Below, in pieces: positions 48,098-57,385 of a stretch of DNA of 64,000 nucleotides (within the stretch, counting starts at the first letter, position 1; each line of letters starts with the position of its first letter). The notes below the pieces were generated by a model that was not told the DNA's origin, searched no databases, and saw nothing but the letters and a program-made list of their open reading frames with translations. The translations under genes were made by a program, and so were the position numbers. The stretch lies in NCBI GenBank assembly GCA_014642895.1, contig BMJD01000001.1:186001-250000 (forward strand). Direction: 5' to 3'. This DNA is from Lentibacillus populi (GTDB lineage: Bacteria > Bacillota > Bacilli > Bacillales > Amphibacillaceae).

Positions 48098-49372
48098 TTA
48101 ATTGCGTTCATTCCGGATTTTTTCATATACTTGCTTTAACGATTGTTCAAATTTACCCGAACTTTTCGGCTGGTAATAGTGTTTGTTTTTTATAGAATCA
48201 GGCAAGTACTGCTGGTTGACCCAGCCGTTATCATAGTTGTGCGGGTATTTGTATGCTACACCCCGGCCGAGTTTTTTGGCACCCTGGTAATGGGAATCCT
48301 TTAAATGTATTGGTATTTCGCCGCCTTTTCCACTGCGAATATCTGCTAAAGCTGCGTCCATTGCTTGATAAGCAGTGTTTGATTTCGGCGATAAAGCGAG
48401 CTCCACAATTGCAACCGAAAGCGGAATACGTGCTTCCGGAAAACCTACCCGTTCCGCAGCCTCCACCGCCGCAACCGCTCTGGGTCCTGCCTGTGGATTG
48501 GCAAGGCCAATATCCTCATAGGCACAGACAATCATTCTTCGTGCTATACTATCCAGATCGCCTGCTTCAATTAATCGGCCTAAATAATGCAGGGCCGCAT
48601 CGACGTCACTTCCTCTGATGGATTTTTGAAAGGCAGACAGGACATCATAATGCGCATCTCCATCCTTATCGTGGGAGAAGCTTTTCTTTTGCATACATTC
48701 TTCGGCAATCGCAAGTGTGATGATAATTTTGTTTTCGTTATTTTTCGGGGTTGATGATACGGCTAATTCTAACCCGTTTAACGCGGAACGCATATCCCCA
48801 TTAGCCGAAAAAGCGAAATGTTCTAATGCCTCATCAGTTATCTCAATGTCTTGTTCACCCAACCCATTTATTTTATCGGCAGCAGCCCGGGTTAAGGCCG
48901 TCTTGATGTTTTTTGCTGTCAAACCATGCAATTCAAAAAGGTGACATCTGCTGCGGATCGCTGGATTAATAGAGTGGTATGGATTACTTGTTGTACAGCC
49001 AATTAAGGTTAGCAGATTGCTTTCCACATGAGGCAATAAAAAATCCTGCTTCGCTTTATCTAATCGATGAACCTCGTCAAGAATCAGGACAATTTGTCCC
49101 GTCATTTTTGCCTCTTCTACAACGATTTCCATATCTTTCTTTTTATCTACCACTGCATTAAGCATTTTGACGGGGATGCCTAGAGTTTTGGCTATTGCTA
49201 CAGCCAATGATGTTTTCCCTGTGCCTGGGGGACCGAACAGGATCATTGAAGCAAGCTGCTCGGCATCTACCATCCGGCGTAAAATTTTACCCTCTCCAAC
49301 GAGATGCTCCTGCCCAATGATGTCCTGAATATGTGTAGGGCGCATTCGGTATGCAAGTGGTTTCTGTTTCAT
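48098..49372 (-). CDS. rarA: Replication-associated recombination protein A (RarA/MgsA)
   Basis: RarA is an AAA+ ATPase related to clamp loaders that acts at stalled forks. The 424-residue protein has the family start PLAYRMRPTHIQDIIGQEHL, Walker A GPPGTGKTSL, Walker B LILDEVHRLDKAKQDFLLPHVE and sensor 1 GCTTSNPYHSINPAIRSRC. The C-terminal tetramerisation domain contains SFQK-type (AFQKSIRGSDVDAALHYLGR) and AYQAMDAAL segments. AAAGGGAG precedes the ATG. It is divergent from cymR. Confidence 0.95.
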   Translation of the reverse strand: MKQKPLAYRMRPTHIQDIIGQEHLVGEGKILRRMVDAEQLASMILFGPPGTGKTSLAVAIAKTLGIPVKMLNAVVDKKKDMEIVVEEAKMTGQIVLILDEVHRLDKAKQDFLLPHVESNLLTLIGCTTSNPYHSINPAIRSRCHLFELHGLTAKNIKTALTRAAADKINGLGEQDIEITDEALEHFAFSANGDMRSALNGLELAVSSTPKNNENKIIITLAIAEECMQKKSFSHDKDGDAHYDVLSAFQKSIRGSDVDAALHYLGRLIEAGDLDSIARRMIVCAYEDIGLANPQAGPRAVAAVEAAERVGFPEARIPLSVAIVELALSPKSNTAYQAMDAALADIRSGKGGEIPIHLKDSHYQGAKKLGRGVAYKYPHNYDNGWVNQQYLPDSIKNKHYYQPKSSGKFEQSLKQVYEKIRNERN

Positions 49373-49483
49373 TTTAATCTCCCTTTATATATAATAATGG
49401 TTTGTACTATAAGACTAATCATGAAGTTGCTAAAATGCAAGGATCAGCTTATTCGTGCTATAATAGCATGTGGTAACTAATAG

Positions 49484-49667
49484 AGGATGTTCAAAAAGTC
49501 ACCAAACGATAAGCGGCGAACCAAGTCGCTGGCTGCAGGTGATCTTCTGCTAAAACCGCCCACCACGTCAATTGCCAACAGGAGTCAGTACGTCCTGTGC
49601 AAGTCCGGCGGCAGGAGCTACAAAGCCGCGACTTCCAAGCCCCTATTCGGCAACTTTTTGAACACGT
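49484..49667 (+). mobile_element. Element B (MITE-like), long form, 184 bp
   Basis: The left end AGGATGTTCAAAAAGTCACC and right end CAACTTTTTGAACACGT are inverted. The interior (ATAAGCGGCGAA, GATCTTCTGCTAAAACCGCC, CCTGTGCAAG, GGCAGGAGCTAC) matches the copy at 62474 along its length. Flanks ACTAATAG and ACTAGTTA may be a decayed 8-bp duplication. No coding frame is shared between copies. Confidence 0.8.
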
Positions 49668-49685
49668 ACTAGTTAAAATTATTTG

Positions 49686-49764
49686 AGGAAGTTCAAAGGT
49701 CAGCAAATAATAAACTCAAGCTCTGCGCTTGCTTGTTTCTAATTTGGCCGTCTTTTGAGCATAC
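49686..49764 (+). repeat. Element B (MITE-like), diverged short form
   Basis: The ends AGGAAGTTCAAAGGTCAGC and GCCGTCTTTTGAGCAT are diverged versions of the element B termini, and the interior (AAACTCAAGCTCTGCGCTTG) resembles the short copy at 27457. It lies 18 bases after the long copy and directly before cymR. Confidence 0.7.
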
Positions 49765-49798
49765 TATTTTTTAGATGAATTGATTTGAGGTGTCCAAA

Positions 49799-50218
49799 AT
49801 GAAAATTTCTACAAAAGGCCGCTATGGCTTAACAATTATGATTGAGCTCGCTAAAAATTTCGGGGAAGGGCCAATATCATTGAAGCAAATTGCTCGTGAA
49901 AAAAACCTGTCAGAACATTACTTGGAACAGCTGGCATCACCACTTCGCAACGCCGGGTTAGTAAAAAGCGTCCGGGGAGCATACGGTGGTTATATTTTAG
50001 CTAGACTGCCGAAAGAAATTACTGCTGGTGATGTTATTCGTGTCTTAGAGGGACCGATTACTCTTGTTGAAGGTATTGAGGATGAGGAACCTGCGAAACA
50101 GGCATTATGGCTAAGGGTCAGAGACGCTGTCAAGGACGTATTGGACACAACAACATTAGACGACTTAAAAAACCATGATAATGATCAGCAGCAGGAGTCC
50201 TATATGTTTTATATTTAA
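49799..50218 (+). CDS. cymR: Cysteine metabolism repressor CymR (Rrf2 family)
   Basis: CymR, in complex with CysK, represses cystine uptake and cysteine synthesis genes when cysteine is plentiful. The ATG at 49799 follows GAGGTG; a GTG at 49790 overlaps that site. The 139-residue protein starts MKISTKGRYGLTIMIELA, has the winged helix (EKNLSEHYLEQLASPLRNAG, VRGAYGGY) and ends DQQQESYMFYI as in B. subtilis. The iron-sulfur cysteines of IscR are absent. It heads the cymR-desulfurase-mnmA unit. Confidence 0.95.
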   Translation: MKISTKGRYGLTIMIELAKNFGEGPISLKQIAREKNLSEHYLEQLASPLRNAGLVKSVRGAYGGYILARLPKEITAGDVIRVLEGPITLVEGIEDEEPAKQALWLRVRDAVKDVLDTTTLDDLKNHDNDQQQESYMFYI

Positions 50219-50255
50219 ATAACTAACCCATTGCGCACAGGAAGGAAAGGTAAAA

Positions 50256-51398
50256 ATGGAAAACATTTATTTGGACCATGCTGCCACAACCCCGGTTGCA
50301 AAAAGCGTTATGGAAGCAATGTATCCAATTTATGAGGAAGTGTTTGGCAACCCGTCCAGTGTCCATTCATTTGGCCGCAAAGCAAGGCACTATCTGGATG
50401 AAGCAAGACATGTTTTAGCAAAAAGTATCGGTGCAAATGAAAAAGAAATTGTTTTAACAAGTGGTGGGACAGAAGCAGATAACCTGGCTATCATTGGAAC
50501 AGCGATGGCTAATCAGGATAAAGGAAATCATATCATTACAACTGCCCAGGAACACCATGCCACATTGCATACAGCAGAATATTTAGAAGGTAAGGGGTTT
50601 CGTGTAACGTATTTACCAGTCTATCAGGATGGAAAAATTGCCATAAACGATTTTAAAAATGCGCTGACGGATGACACGATTCTGGTGACAATGATGACGG
50701 TTAACAATGAAACAGGGATCATTCAGCCGATAGAAGAAGTTGGCAAGCTGCTTGATGGACATCAAGCCTATTTTCATACCGATGCAGTACAAGCTTTTGG
50801 ATTATTGGAACTGTCGGTAAAAGAGCTTGGTGTTGATTTGCTGTCCGTTTCCGCCCATAAGATTAATGGTCCAAAAGGAATCGGTTTTTTATATGTACGA
50901 AATGGCGTTAACCTGAACCGGCTGCAATTTGGCGGTGAACAGGAAAGGAAACGGCGGGCAGGAACAGAAAATGTTATCAGTGCGGTTGGATTTCAGGCTG
51001 CGGTAAAACTGGCAATGGAAAACCGGGAAAACCGTCTTCAACAGTATCAGCATTTTAAACAGTTGTTTCTTGATACACTTCTTGATGAGGGAATTTCTTT
51101 TCAATTGAATGGTGACCAGGAATCGGCGATTGCATCGATTGTAAATATTAGTTTTCCCGGCACGAATGTTGAAGCACTACTAACCAATTTTGATCTGGCT
51201 GGAATCGCAGCATCAAGTGGCAGCGCATGTACCGCCGGGTCGATTGAGCCATCCCATGTGCTTTCTGCGATGTTCGGGAGTGAAAATGAGCGTACGAAAA
51301 ATTCGATCCGATTCAGTTTTGGAGCGTTCAATACAACGGAAAATGTATCGGAAGCAGCCCAGCGTGTTGCAGCAATTGTTAAACGGTTAACGACTTGA
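50256..51398 (+). CDS. Cysteine desulfurase (YrvO/NifS class)
   Basis: The enzyme takes sulfur from cysteine as a persulfide. In B. subtilis YrvO feeds MnmA for 2-thiouridine in tRNA, and the gene order cymR-yrvO-mnmA is kept here. The 380-residue PLP protein has the start YLDHAATTPV, TSGGTEADNLAI, the aspartate TDAVQ and the PLP lysine in SAHKINGPKG. The active-site cysteine is in the loop SSGSACTAGSIEPSHVL. AGGAAAGG precedes the ATG. Confidence 0.96.
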   Translation: MENIYLDHAATTPVAKSVMEAMYPIYEEVFGNPSSVHSFGRKARHYLDEARHVLAKSIGANEKEIVLTSGGTEADNLAIIGTAMANQDKGNHIITTAQEHHATLHTAEYLEGKGFRVTYLPVYQDGKIAINDFKNALTDDTILVTMMTVNNETGIIQPIEEVGKLLDGHQAYFHTDAVQAFGLLELSVKELGVDLLSVSAHKINGPKGIGFLYVRNGVNLNRLQFGGEQERKRRAGTENVISAVGFQAAVKLAMENRENRLQQYQHFKQLFLDTLLDEGISFQLNGDQESAIASIVNISFPGTNVEALLTNFDLAGIAASSGSACTAGSIEPSHVLSAMFGSENERTKNSIRFSFGAFNTTENVSEAAQRVAAIVKRLTT

Positions 51399-51405
51399 AC
51401 AAAGT

Positions 51406-52622
<1,217 letters not shown>

Positions 52623-52663
52623 ATGGCAGATCAGAGCCAAATTTTGCAAAAGGGTGTTTGGAA

Positions 52664-53332
52664 ATGGATAAAAATCAGCAAGCAATCGCATACATGAAAG
52701 AAGGAAAATACGAGGAGTCTGCGAAGCTTTTCAATAAACTGATTGAAGAAAACCCTCGGGATCCGGTCGGCTATATTAATTTCGGAAATGTACTGCTGCA
52801 TATCAATGAACTAGCCCGGGCGAAGGTATTTTTTGAAAAAGCAATTGCGTTGGATGAATATGCTGCGACAGCATATTATGGGCTGGGGAATTTATATTTC
52901 GAACAATCTGTGTACGGAAAAGCACAGGAAAACTTTCAAAAAGCGATTGAATTAGGATTGGAAGAAGCAGATGTATACTATATGCTTGGGTTAACATTGC
53001 AAAAACAGGAACAATTCAAGCTGGCATTGCCCTATCTGCTCAGGGCGACAGAGCTAGATCAGGGGGATGACGAGCTGCTGTTTCAATACGGACTGTCCCT
53101 GGCACAAAGCAATCATATTACGGAAGCGGAAGCCATTTTTAAAAATGTATTAAAGCTTAACGCGAAACATAGTGATGCCCATTACAATTTAGGTGTGATC
53201 GATTTATACTATGATAAACCGGAAAAGGCTTTAACTCATTTTGATGATGCATTACAGATACAGCCGGAACATGTATTGGCGGCAAACGGCAAGAAAAAAG
53301 CAGAGGAGCTCATCAATCATAACGAAACGTAA
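52664..53332 (+). CDS. Tetratricopeptide repeat protein
   Basis: The 222-residue protein is almost wholly made of about six TPR units of 34 residues. Examples are AIAYMKEGKYEESAKLFNKL, YINFGNVLLHINELARAKVF, AYYGLGNLYFEQSVYGKAQE and AHYNLGVIDLYYDKPEKALT. The ATG at 52664 follows AAGGGTG; a TTG two codons earlier is less likely. The B. subtilis counterpart is yrrB, between mnmA and recD2. Partner proteins are unknown. Confidence 0.9.
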   Translation: MDKNQQAIAYMKEGKYEESAKLFNKLIEENPRDPVGYINFGNVLLHINELARAKVFFEKAIALDEYAATAYYGLGNLYFEQSVYGKAQENFQKAIELGLEEADVYYMLGLTLQKQEQFKLALPYLLRATELDQGDDELLFQYGLSLAQSNHITEAEAIFKNVLKLNAKHSDAHYNLGVIDLYYDKPEKALTHFDDALQIQPEHVLAANGKKKAEELINHNET

Positions 53333-53350
53333 GATAGTGAGGTAGTTGTG

Positions 53351-55681
53351 ATGGCAAACGAAATGAAACCTGATCAAAACGGTGACCAAGGGTATATAAC
53401 GGGTGAACTTTTATATACCATTTTTCATAATGAAGCAGAGCATTTTTCGATTGCAAAAATAAAAGTTCGGGATACAAATGAAGATTTTCGCGAAAAGGAT
53501 GTCGTTGCTAAAGGATATTTTTCCAATCTAATGACCGGGAAAGACTATTGTTTTTATGGTCAATTTGAACGGCATGCCAAATTTGGTTTACAATATCGAG
53601 TTACCTCCTATCAAACGATTCTTCCCAATACGAAGGACGGTTTGATCACCTATTTGTCCAGTAATTTGTTTCATGGAATTGGTAAAAAGACCGCAAAAAA
53701 GATCATTCATCACTTAGGCGAAAATGCGATATCTTCCATTTTAAACAAGCCATCTGTGCTAGAGTCCATTCCCGGACTAAAAAAGGAAAATCGGGAAGCA
53801 CTTGTAAAAAGCTTGCAGGAAAATGAGGGGTTTGAACATGTCGTCGTCCATTTGGCAAAATACGGTATTGGGTTGAAAATGGCCCAGAACATTTATCAGG
53901 TATATCAAGAAAATGCTGTCACACAGCTTCAGAAAGATCCTTATCAATATGTTTTTGATGTGGAAGGGTTTGGTTTTCAAAAAGCCGATGAAATCGCCCG
54001 GCAAAATGGGTTGTCTTTAACCCATCCGAATCGGATCGGTGCCGGGTGTATTTATGTCCTGCAAAAAAGCGTACAGGATGGTCATGTTTATTTGCCGCTG
54101 ACTACTTGTGTACGACAGGTTATTCAGTTGCTGCATCATGCCAGCACCCCTTTATCAGAGGCTGATATTATAAACCGACTAGAAGGGCTGAACAAGGAAA
54201 AGAAACTCATTTTGTATAATGGAAATGTTTACTTGCCATCACTATATTATGCAGAGGATGGATTTGTTTCCCAGTTGAAACGGCTGATGGAAAAACCAAT
54301 CGAGCATAAAACAACGCTGGCAGAGTTAATGAAAATTATTGGGGAGATTGAAGAAGAGGAAGTATTGAGCTATGGTAAAGAGCAATTTAATGCCATTAAC
54401 CAGTCACTTGATGCAAAAATAACGATTGTCACCGGGGGGCCTGGTACAGGGAAGACAACAGTTATTAAAGGTATTTTGAAAGCATACGCAGCCATTTATG
54501 ATGTTTCACTTCATCCGAAAGATTATGATAAAAAAGCGGATTTTCCATTTGTTTTAACCGCACCAACCGGGAGGGCAGCAAAACGTTTGAACGAGTCAAC
54601 CGGCCTGCCAGCGGTAACGATTCATCGATTATTAGGATGGGATGGCAACAATGGATTTGAAAAAGGTCAGCACGACCCATTAACGGGCAAATTTATTATT
54701 ATTGATGAGTTTTCCATGGTGGACATCTGGCTTGCCAATAGTCTGTTTAAGGCGATTCCGGACGATATGCAAGTATTGCTGGTTGGGGATGAGGATCAGC
54801 TTCCGTCGGTAGGGCCAGGCCAGGTGCTAAGTGATTTACTGGGAAGTACACTAATCCCTTTTGTTAGCTTAAACGAAGTATATCGCCAAAAAGAAGGCTC
54901 CAAGATTATTCAGCTTGCTCATCAAATTAAACGTGACACATGTACGAAAGCATCACTGGAAAAGGATAAAGATTTCAGTTTTATCCCTTGTAATGAACAG
55001 CAAATGATTGATTGTGTGGAGAAGATTTACAAAAAAGCAAGGGACAAAGGAATCGATTTGAAAAATATGCAAGTACTTGCACCAATGTATCGTTCACAGG
55101 CAGGAATAACGATAATTAACAAGCATTTGCAGCAATTGATCAATCCAAAAACAAAGCAGAAACGGGAAATAAAGGTTCAGGATGGTTTGTTTCGGACCGG
55201 CGATAAAGTCATTCAACTGGTGAATCAGCCGGAGGATCATGTGTTTAACGGCGATATCGGTGAAGTTGTAGCCATATTTGAGGAAGACGAAAATACGGAA
55301 CATGTGGAACAGTTAGTTGTTTCCTATGATGGAAGAGAGGTTGTCTATGAACGAAAAGATTGCGTGAATATTATGCTAGCCTATTGTATTTCGATTCATA
55401 AGTCACAGGGGAGTGAATTTCCTGTCGTTATTTTACCTGTTGTGTCTGGATATCATCGCATGTTGCGGAAAAATCTGCTGTATACCGCAATAACACGAAG
55501 TAAGCAATCCCTCATTATCTGTGGCGAAGTCAACGCTTTTCTCCGCGGGATCCGTACATTGGATACAAATATCAGGTATACGTCACTAAAGGAACAAATG
55601 CAGGAAAGGCTAGCAAACCTTTCGGACAAGCAAATAGCGGAGGATGAGGCGAAAGAAATCACACCATACGATTTCATGTAG
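53351..55681 (+). CDS. recD2: ATP-dependent DNA helicase RecD2
   Basis: RecD2 is a 5'-3' SF1B helicase found in bacteria without RecBC and linked to replication fork stability. The 776-residue protein has an N-terminal OB domain and helix-hairpin-helix repeats (GIGKKTAKKIIHHLG, SIPGLKKENREALV). The helicase core follows, with Walker A VTGGPGTGKTTVIKG and Walker B FIIIDEFSMVD. Next come VGDEDQLPSVGPGQVL and the final motif SIHKSQGSEFPVVILPV. The ATG at 53351 follows GAGG by eight bases; an adjacent GTG is possible. Confidence 0.96.
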   Translation: MANEMKPDQNGDQGYITGELLYTIFHNEAEHFSIAKIKVRDTNEDFREKDVVAKGYFSNLMTGKDYCFYGQFERHAKFGLQYRVTSYQTILPNTKDGLITYLSSNLFHGIGKKTAKKIIHHLGENAISSILNKPSVLESIPGLKKENREALVKSLQENEGFEHVVVHLAKYGIGLKMAQNIYQVYQENAVTQLQKDPYQYVFDVEGFGFQKADEIARQNGLSLTHPNRIGAGCIYVLQKSVQDGHVYLPLTTCVRQVIQLLHHASTPLSEADIINRLEGLNKEKKLILYNGNVYLPSLYYAEDGFVSQLKRLMEKPIEHKTTLAELMKIIGEIEEEEVLSYGKEQFNAINQSLDAKITIVTGGPGTGKTTVIKGILKAYAAIYDVSLHPKDYDKKADFPFVLTAPTGRAAKRLNESTGLPAVTIHRLLGWDGNNGFEKGQHDPLTGKFIIIDEFSMVDIWLANSLFKAIPDDMQVLLVGDEDQLPSVGPGQVLSDLLGSTLIPFVSLNEVYRQKEGSKIIQLAHQIKRDTCTKASLEKDKDFSFIPCNEQQMIDCVEKIYKKARDKGIDLKNMQVLAPMYRSQAGITIINKHLQQLINPKTKQKREIKVQDGLFRTGDKVIQLVNQPEDHVFNGDIGEVVAIFEEDENTEHVEQLVVSYDGREVVYERKDCVNIMLAYCISIHKSQGSEFPVVILPVVSGYHRMLRKNLLYTAITRSKQSLIICGEVNAFLRGIRTLDTNIRYTSLKEQMQERLANLSDKQIAEDEAKEITPYDFM

Positions 55682-55757
55682 TATTTATGTATATTTTTGA
55701 TTATTCGGGGTCATTCTAACGTAATAATGTTATTTTTGCCAGAGAGGTGCATTAGCT

Positions 55758-55952
55758 ATGTTACAATGCCCGAATTGTAGAGGAAAAGATATTGGGAAAA
55801 TTGGTTCACAGCAGTATTATTGCTGGAATTGTTTTATAGAACTATCGATCTCGGACAACAATGAATTGGCAGTACACCAGATTGAAGCGGATGGTTCATT
55901 GAGTTCCTTGAATGATTTATTTACCGATGATGAAAGAAGAATACAGTGGTAG
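55758..55952 (+). CDS. Small zinc-ribbon protein, 64 aa
   Basis: The protein starts MLQCPNCRGKDIGKIGSQQ and has two CxxC pairs (CPNC at 4-7 and CWNC at 22-25). A treble-clef or zinc-ribbon fold is therefore likely. The C-terminal half is acidic and ends SLNDLFTDDERRIQW. AGAGAGGTG precedes the ATG. It lies between recD2 and the AI-2E-family gene and may be cotranscribed with the latter. I do not know a function. Confidence 0.8.
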   Translation: MLQCPNCRGKDIGKIGSQQYYCWNCFIELSISDNNELAVHQIEADGSLSSLNDLFTDDERRIQW

Positions 55953-55994
55953 TGCTTCGTTACAAATCCATTTTCATGCGAAGGAGCACAAACG

Positions 55995-57062
55995 ATGTTT
56001 AAGGAAAAATCTCCACTGCCTTTTCTTTATTGGATCATCACCGGTATCTTTGTATTTTTATTCATCTATTTGCTTGTTAAACTGTTTCCGATCTATGGAG
56101 CCGTTTTCTCTTTTCTTTGGCATCTTCTTGCTCCTTTTATCATTTCCTGTTTCATCGCCTATCTTTTATATCCTGTTGTTAAAAAAATACACACTTATCG
56201 TGTCCCAAAGGGTATTGCCATTTTATTGATTTATCTATTATTTTTTGGCGGCGCAGGCTATTTGATTTATCGGGTATACCCTGCAGTCATTCATCAACTT
56301 AATGATTTGACCGAACAGCTGCCAGAATTAACAAATATGTATCAGGATTTAATTTACCGGTTATACGAATATACATCTTTTTTGCCTGAAGTGGTACACG
56401 ATAAGATGGATCAGTTAATCGCCGGTATCGAAGCATCAATGGAGAATTTGCTTGGGAGACTGGTTGCCGGGTTCACAAAGATCTTTGATATGATCATATT
56501 TCTTACGGTGATCCCTGTTTTAGTGTTTTACTTTTTAAAGGATTTCACGAAAATAAAAGCCTATGTGAAAAGATGGGTACCAGTAAAATATCATAAAGAT
56601 ACAAGTGTTGTATGCCATGCGATTGATAAAAGTCTGGGAAACTACATCCGCGGACAATTGATTGTTTGCTTATTTGTAAGTCTGGCGACGTTTGTCATTT
56701 TTCAGCTTTTACACATTAAATACGCCTTATTACTTGCCATTATTATGGGATTAACGAATATTATTCCATATTTTGGACCAATCATAGGGGCGATACCAGC
56801 AGTTGCCATCACCTTTACGATGTCTGCAAAATTAATTATTTTTGTATTACTGGCTATATTTGTGATCCAGCTGATTGAAAGCAATTTATTATCGCCTTAC
56901 ATTGTTGGAAAAAGTATTGCTATCCATCCAATCGCGATTATTTTTGCCCTGCTTTTAGGCGGCGAATTGGGTGGGGTAATCGGTATGATAGTAGCTGTAC
57001 CGAGTCTAACGATTTTAAAGGTTATTGTAACCCATATTATCAGGGTAAAAGCACATCGTTGA
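55995..57062 (+). CDS. AI-2E transporter (PerM/YrrI) family membrane protein
   Basis: The 355-residue protein has about eight membrane helices. The family pattern includes FIISCFIAYLLYPVVKKI, a long extracytoplasmic helical region (residues 95-160) and IRGQLIVCLFVSLATFVIF. GLTNIIPYFGPIIGAIPAV and SPYIVGKSIAIHPIAIIFALL complete it. The family name comes from TqsA, but most members have other or unknown roles, including sodium/proton antiport. It is yrrI in B. subtilis, upstream of alaS. Its stop codon lies in the alaS -35 box. Confidence 0.9.
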   Translation: MFKEKSPLPFLYWIITGIFVFLFIYLLVKLFPIYGAVFSFLWHLLAPFIISCFIAYLLYPVVKKIHTYRVPKGIAILLIYLLFFGGAGYLIYRVYPAVIHQLNDLTEQLPELTNMYQDLIYRLYEYTSFLPEVVHDKMDQLIAGIEASMENLLGRLVAGFTKIFDMIIFLTVIPVLVFYFLKDFTKIKAYVKRWVPVKYHKDTSVVCHAIDKSLGNYIRGQLIVCLFVSLATFVIFQLLHIKYALLLAIIMGLTNIIPYFGPIIGAIPAVAITFTMSAKLIIFVLLAIFVIQLIESNLLSPYIVGKSIAIHPIAIIFALLLGGELGGVIGMIVAVPSLTILKVIVTHIIRVKAHR

Positions 57063-57087
57063 CATTTGCCTGGAATTTTTATATTAT
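57059..57087 (+). promoter_or_regulatory. Putative sigma-A promoter of alaS
   Basis: A perfect TTGACA at 57059-57064 (overlapping the stop of the preceding gene) is followed after 17 bases by TATTAT at 57082-57087. The start point near 57095 precedes the T-box leader. Confidence 0.65.
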
Positions 57088-57094
57088 ATGGTGA

Positions 57095-57352
57095 CTACTT
57101 GTATAATAATGAACACGCTGAAAGTTCCAAGTACATGAAACCCGAATCTACAAGAGATGGATTCCATTAGCTGCGAGGAATCCTTGGAAGAGGCTCATGG
57201 AAGCTAAACTGGAGTGCGGGTAACCCCCGCCGGTACCCACGCCGTTATCGTGAAAAGTGATAAGCGAATAAATTCGTGTATTATAATCGTTTATAATTAG
57301 GGTGGTACCGCGAGCATCTCGTCCCTGCATCTGCAGAGATGGGATTTTTTGT
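57095..57352 (+). promoter_or_regulatory. T-box riboswitch of alaS
   Basis: Stem I runs from about 57118 to 57220, with AAGAGATGG, an ATTCC/GGAAT apical helix around TAGCTGCGA, and the specifier GCT (Ala) at 57203-57205 after GGAA. The T-box GGTGGTACCGCG is at 57301-57312. A terminator hairpin with CATCT/AGATG follows, ending in Ts at about 57345-57351. Confidence 0.9.
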
Positions 57353-57385
57353 TTTAATAAAAAATTGGATACGGAGGAAAGTAAG

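Noticed and set aside
57302-57385. 28-residue N-terminal extension of AlaRS
   Set aside because: It translates the T-box and terminator; the ATG at 57386 has a strong ribosome site.
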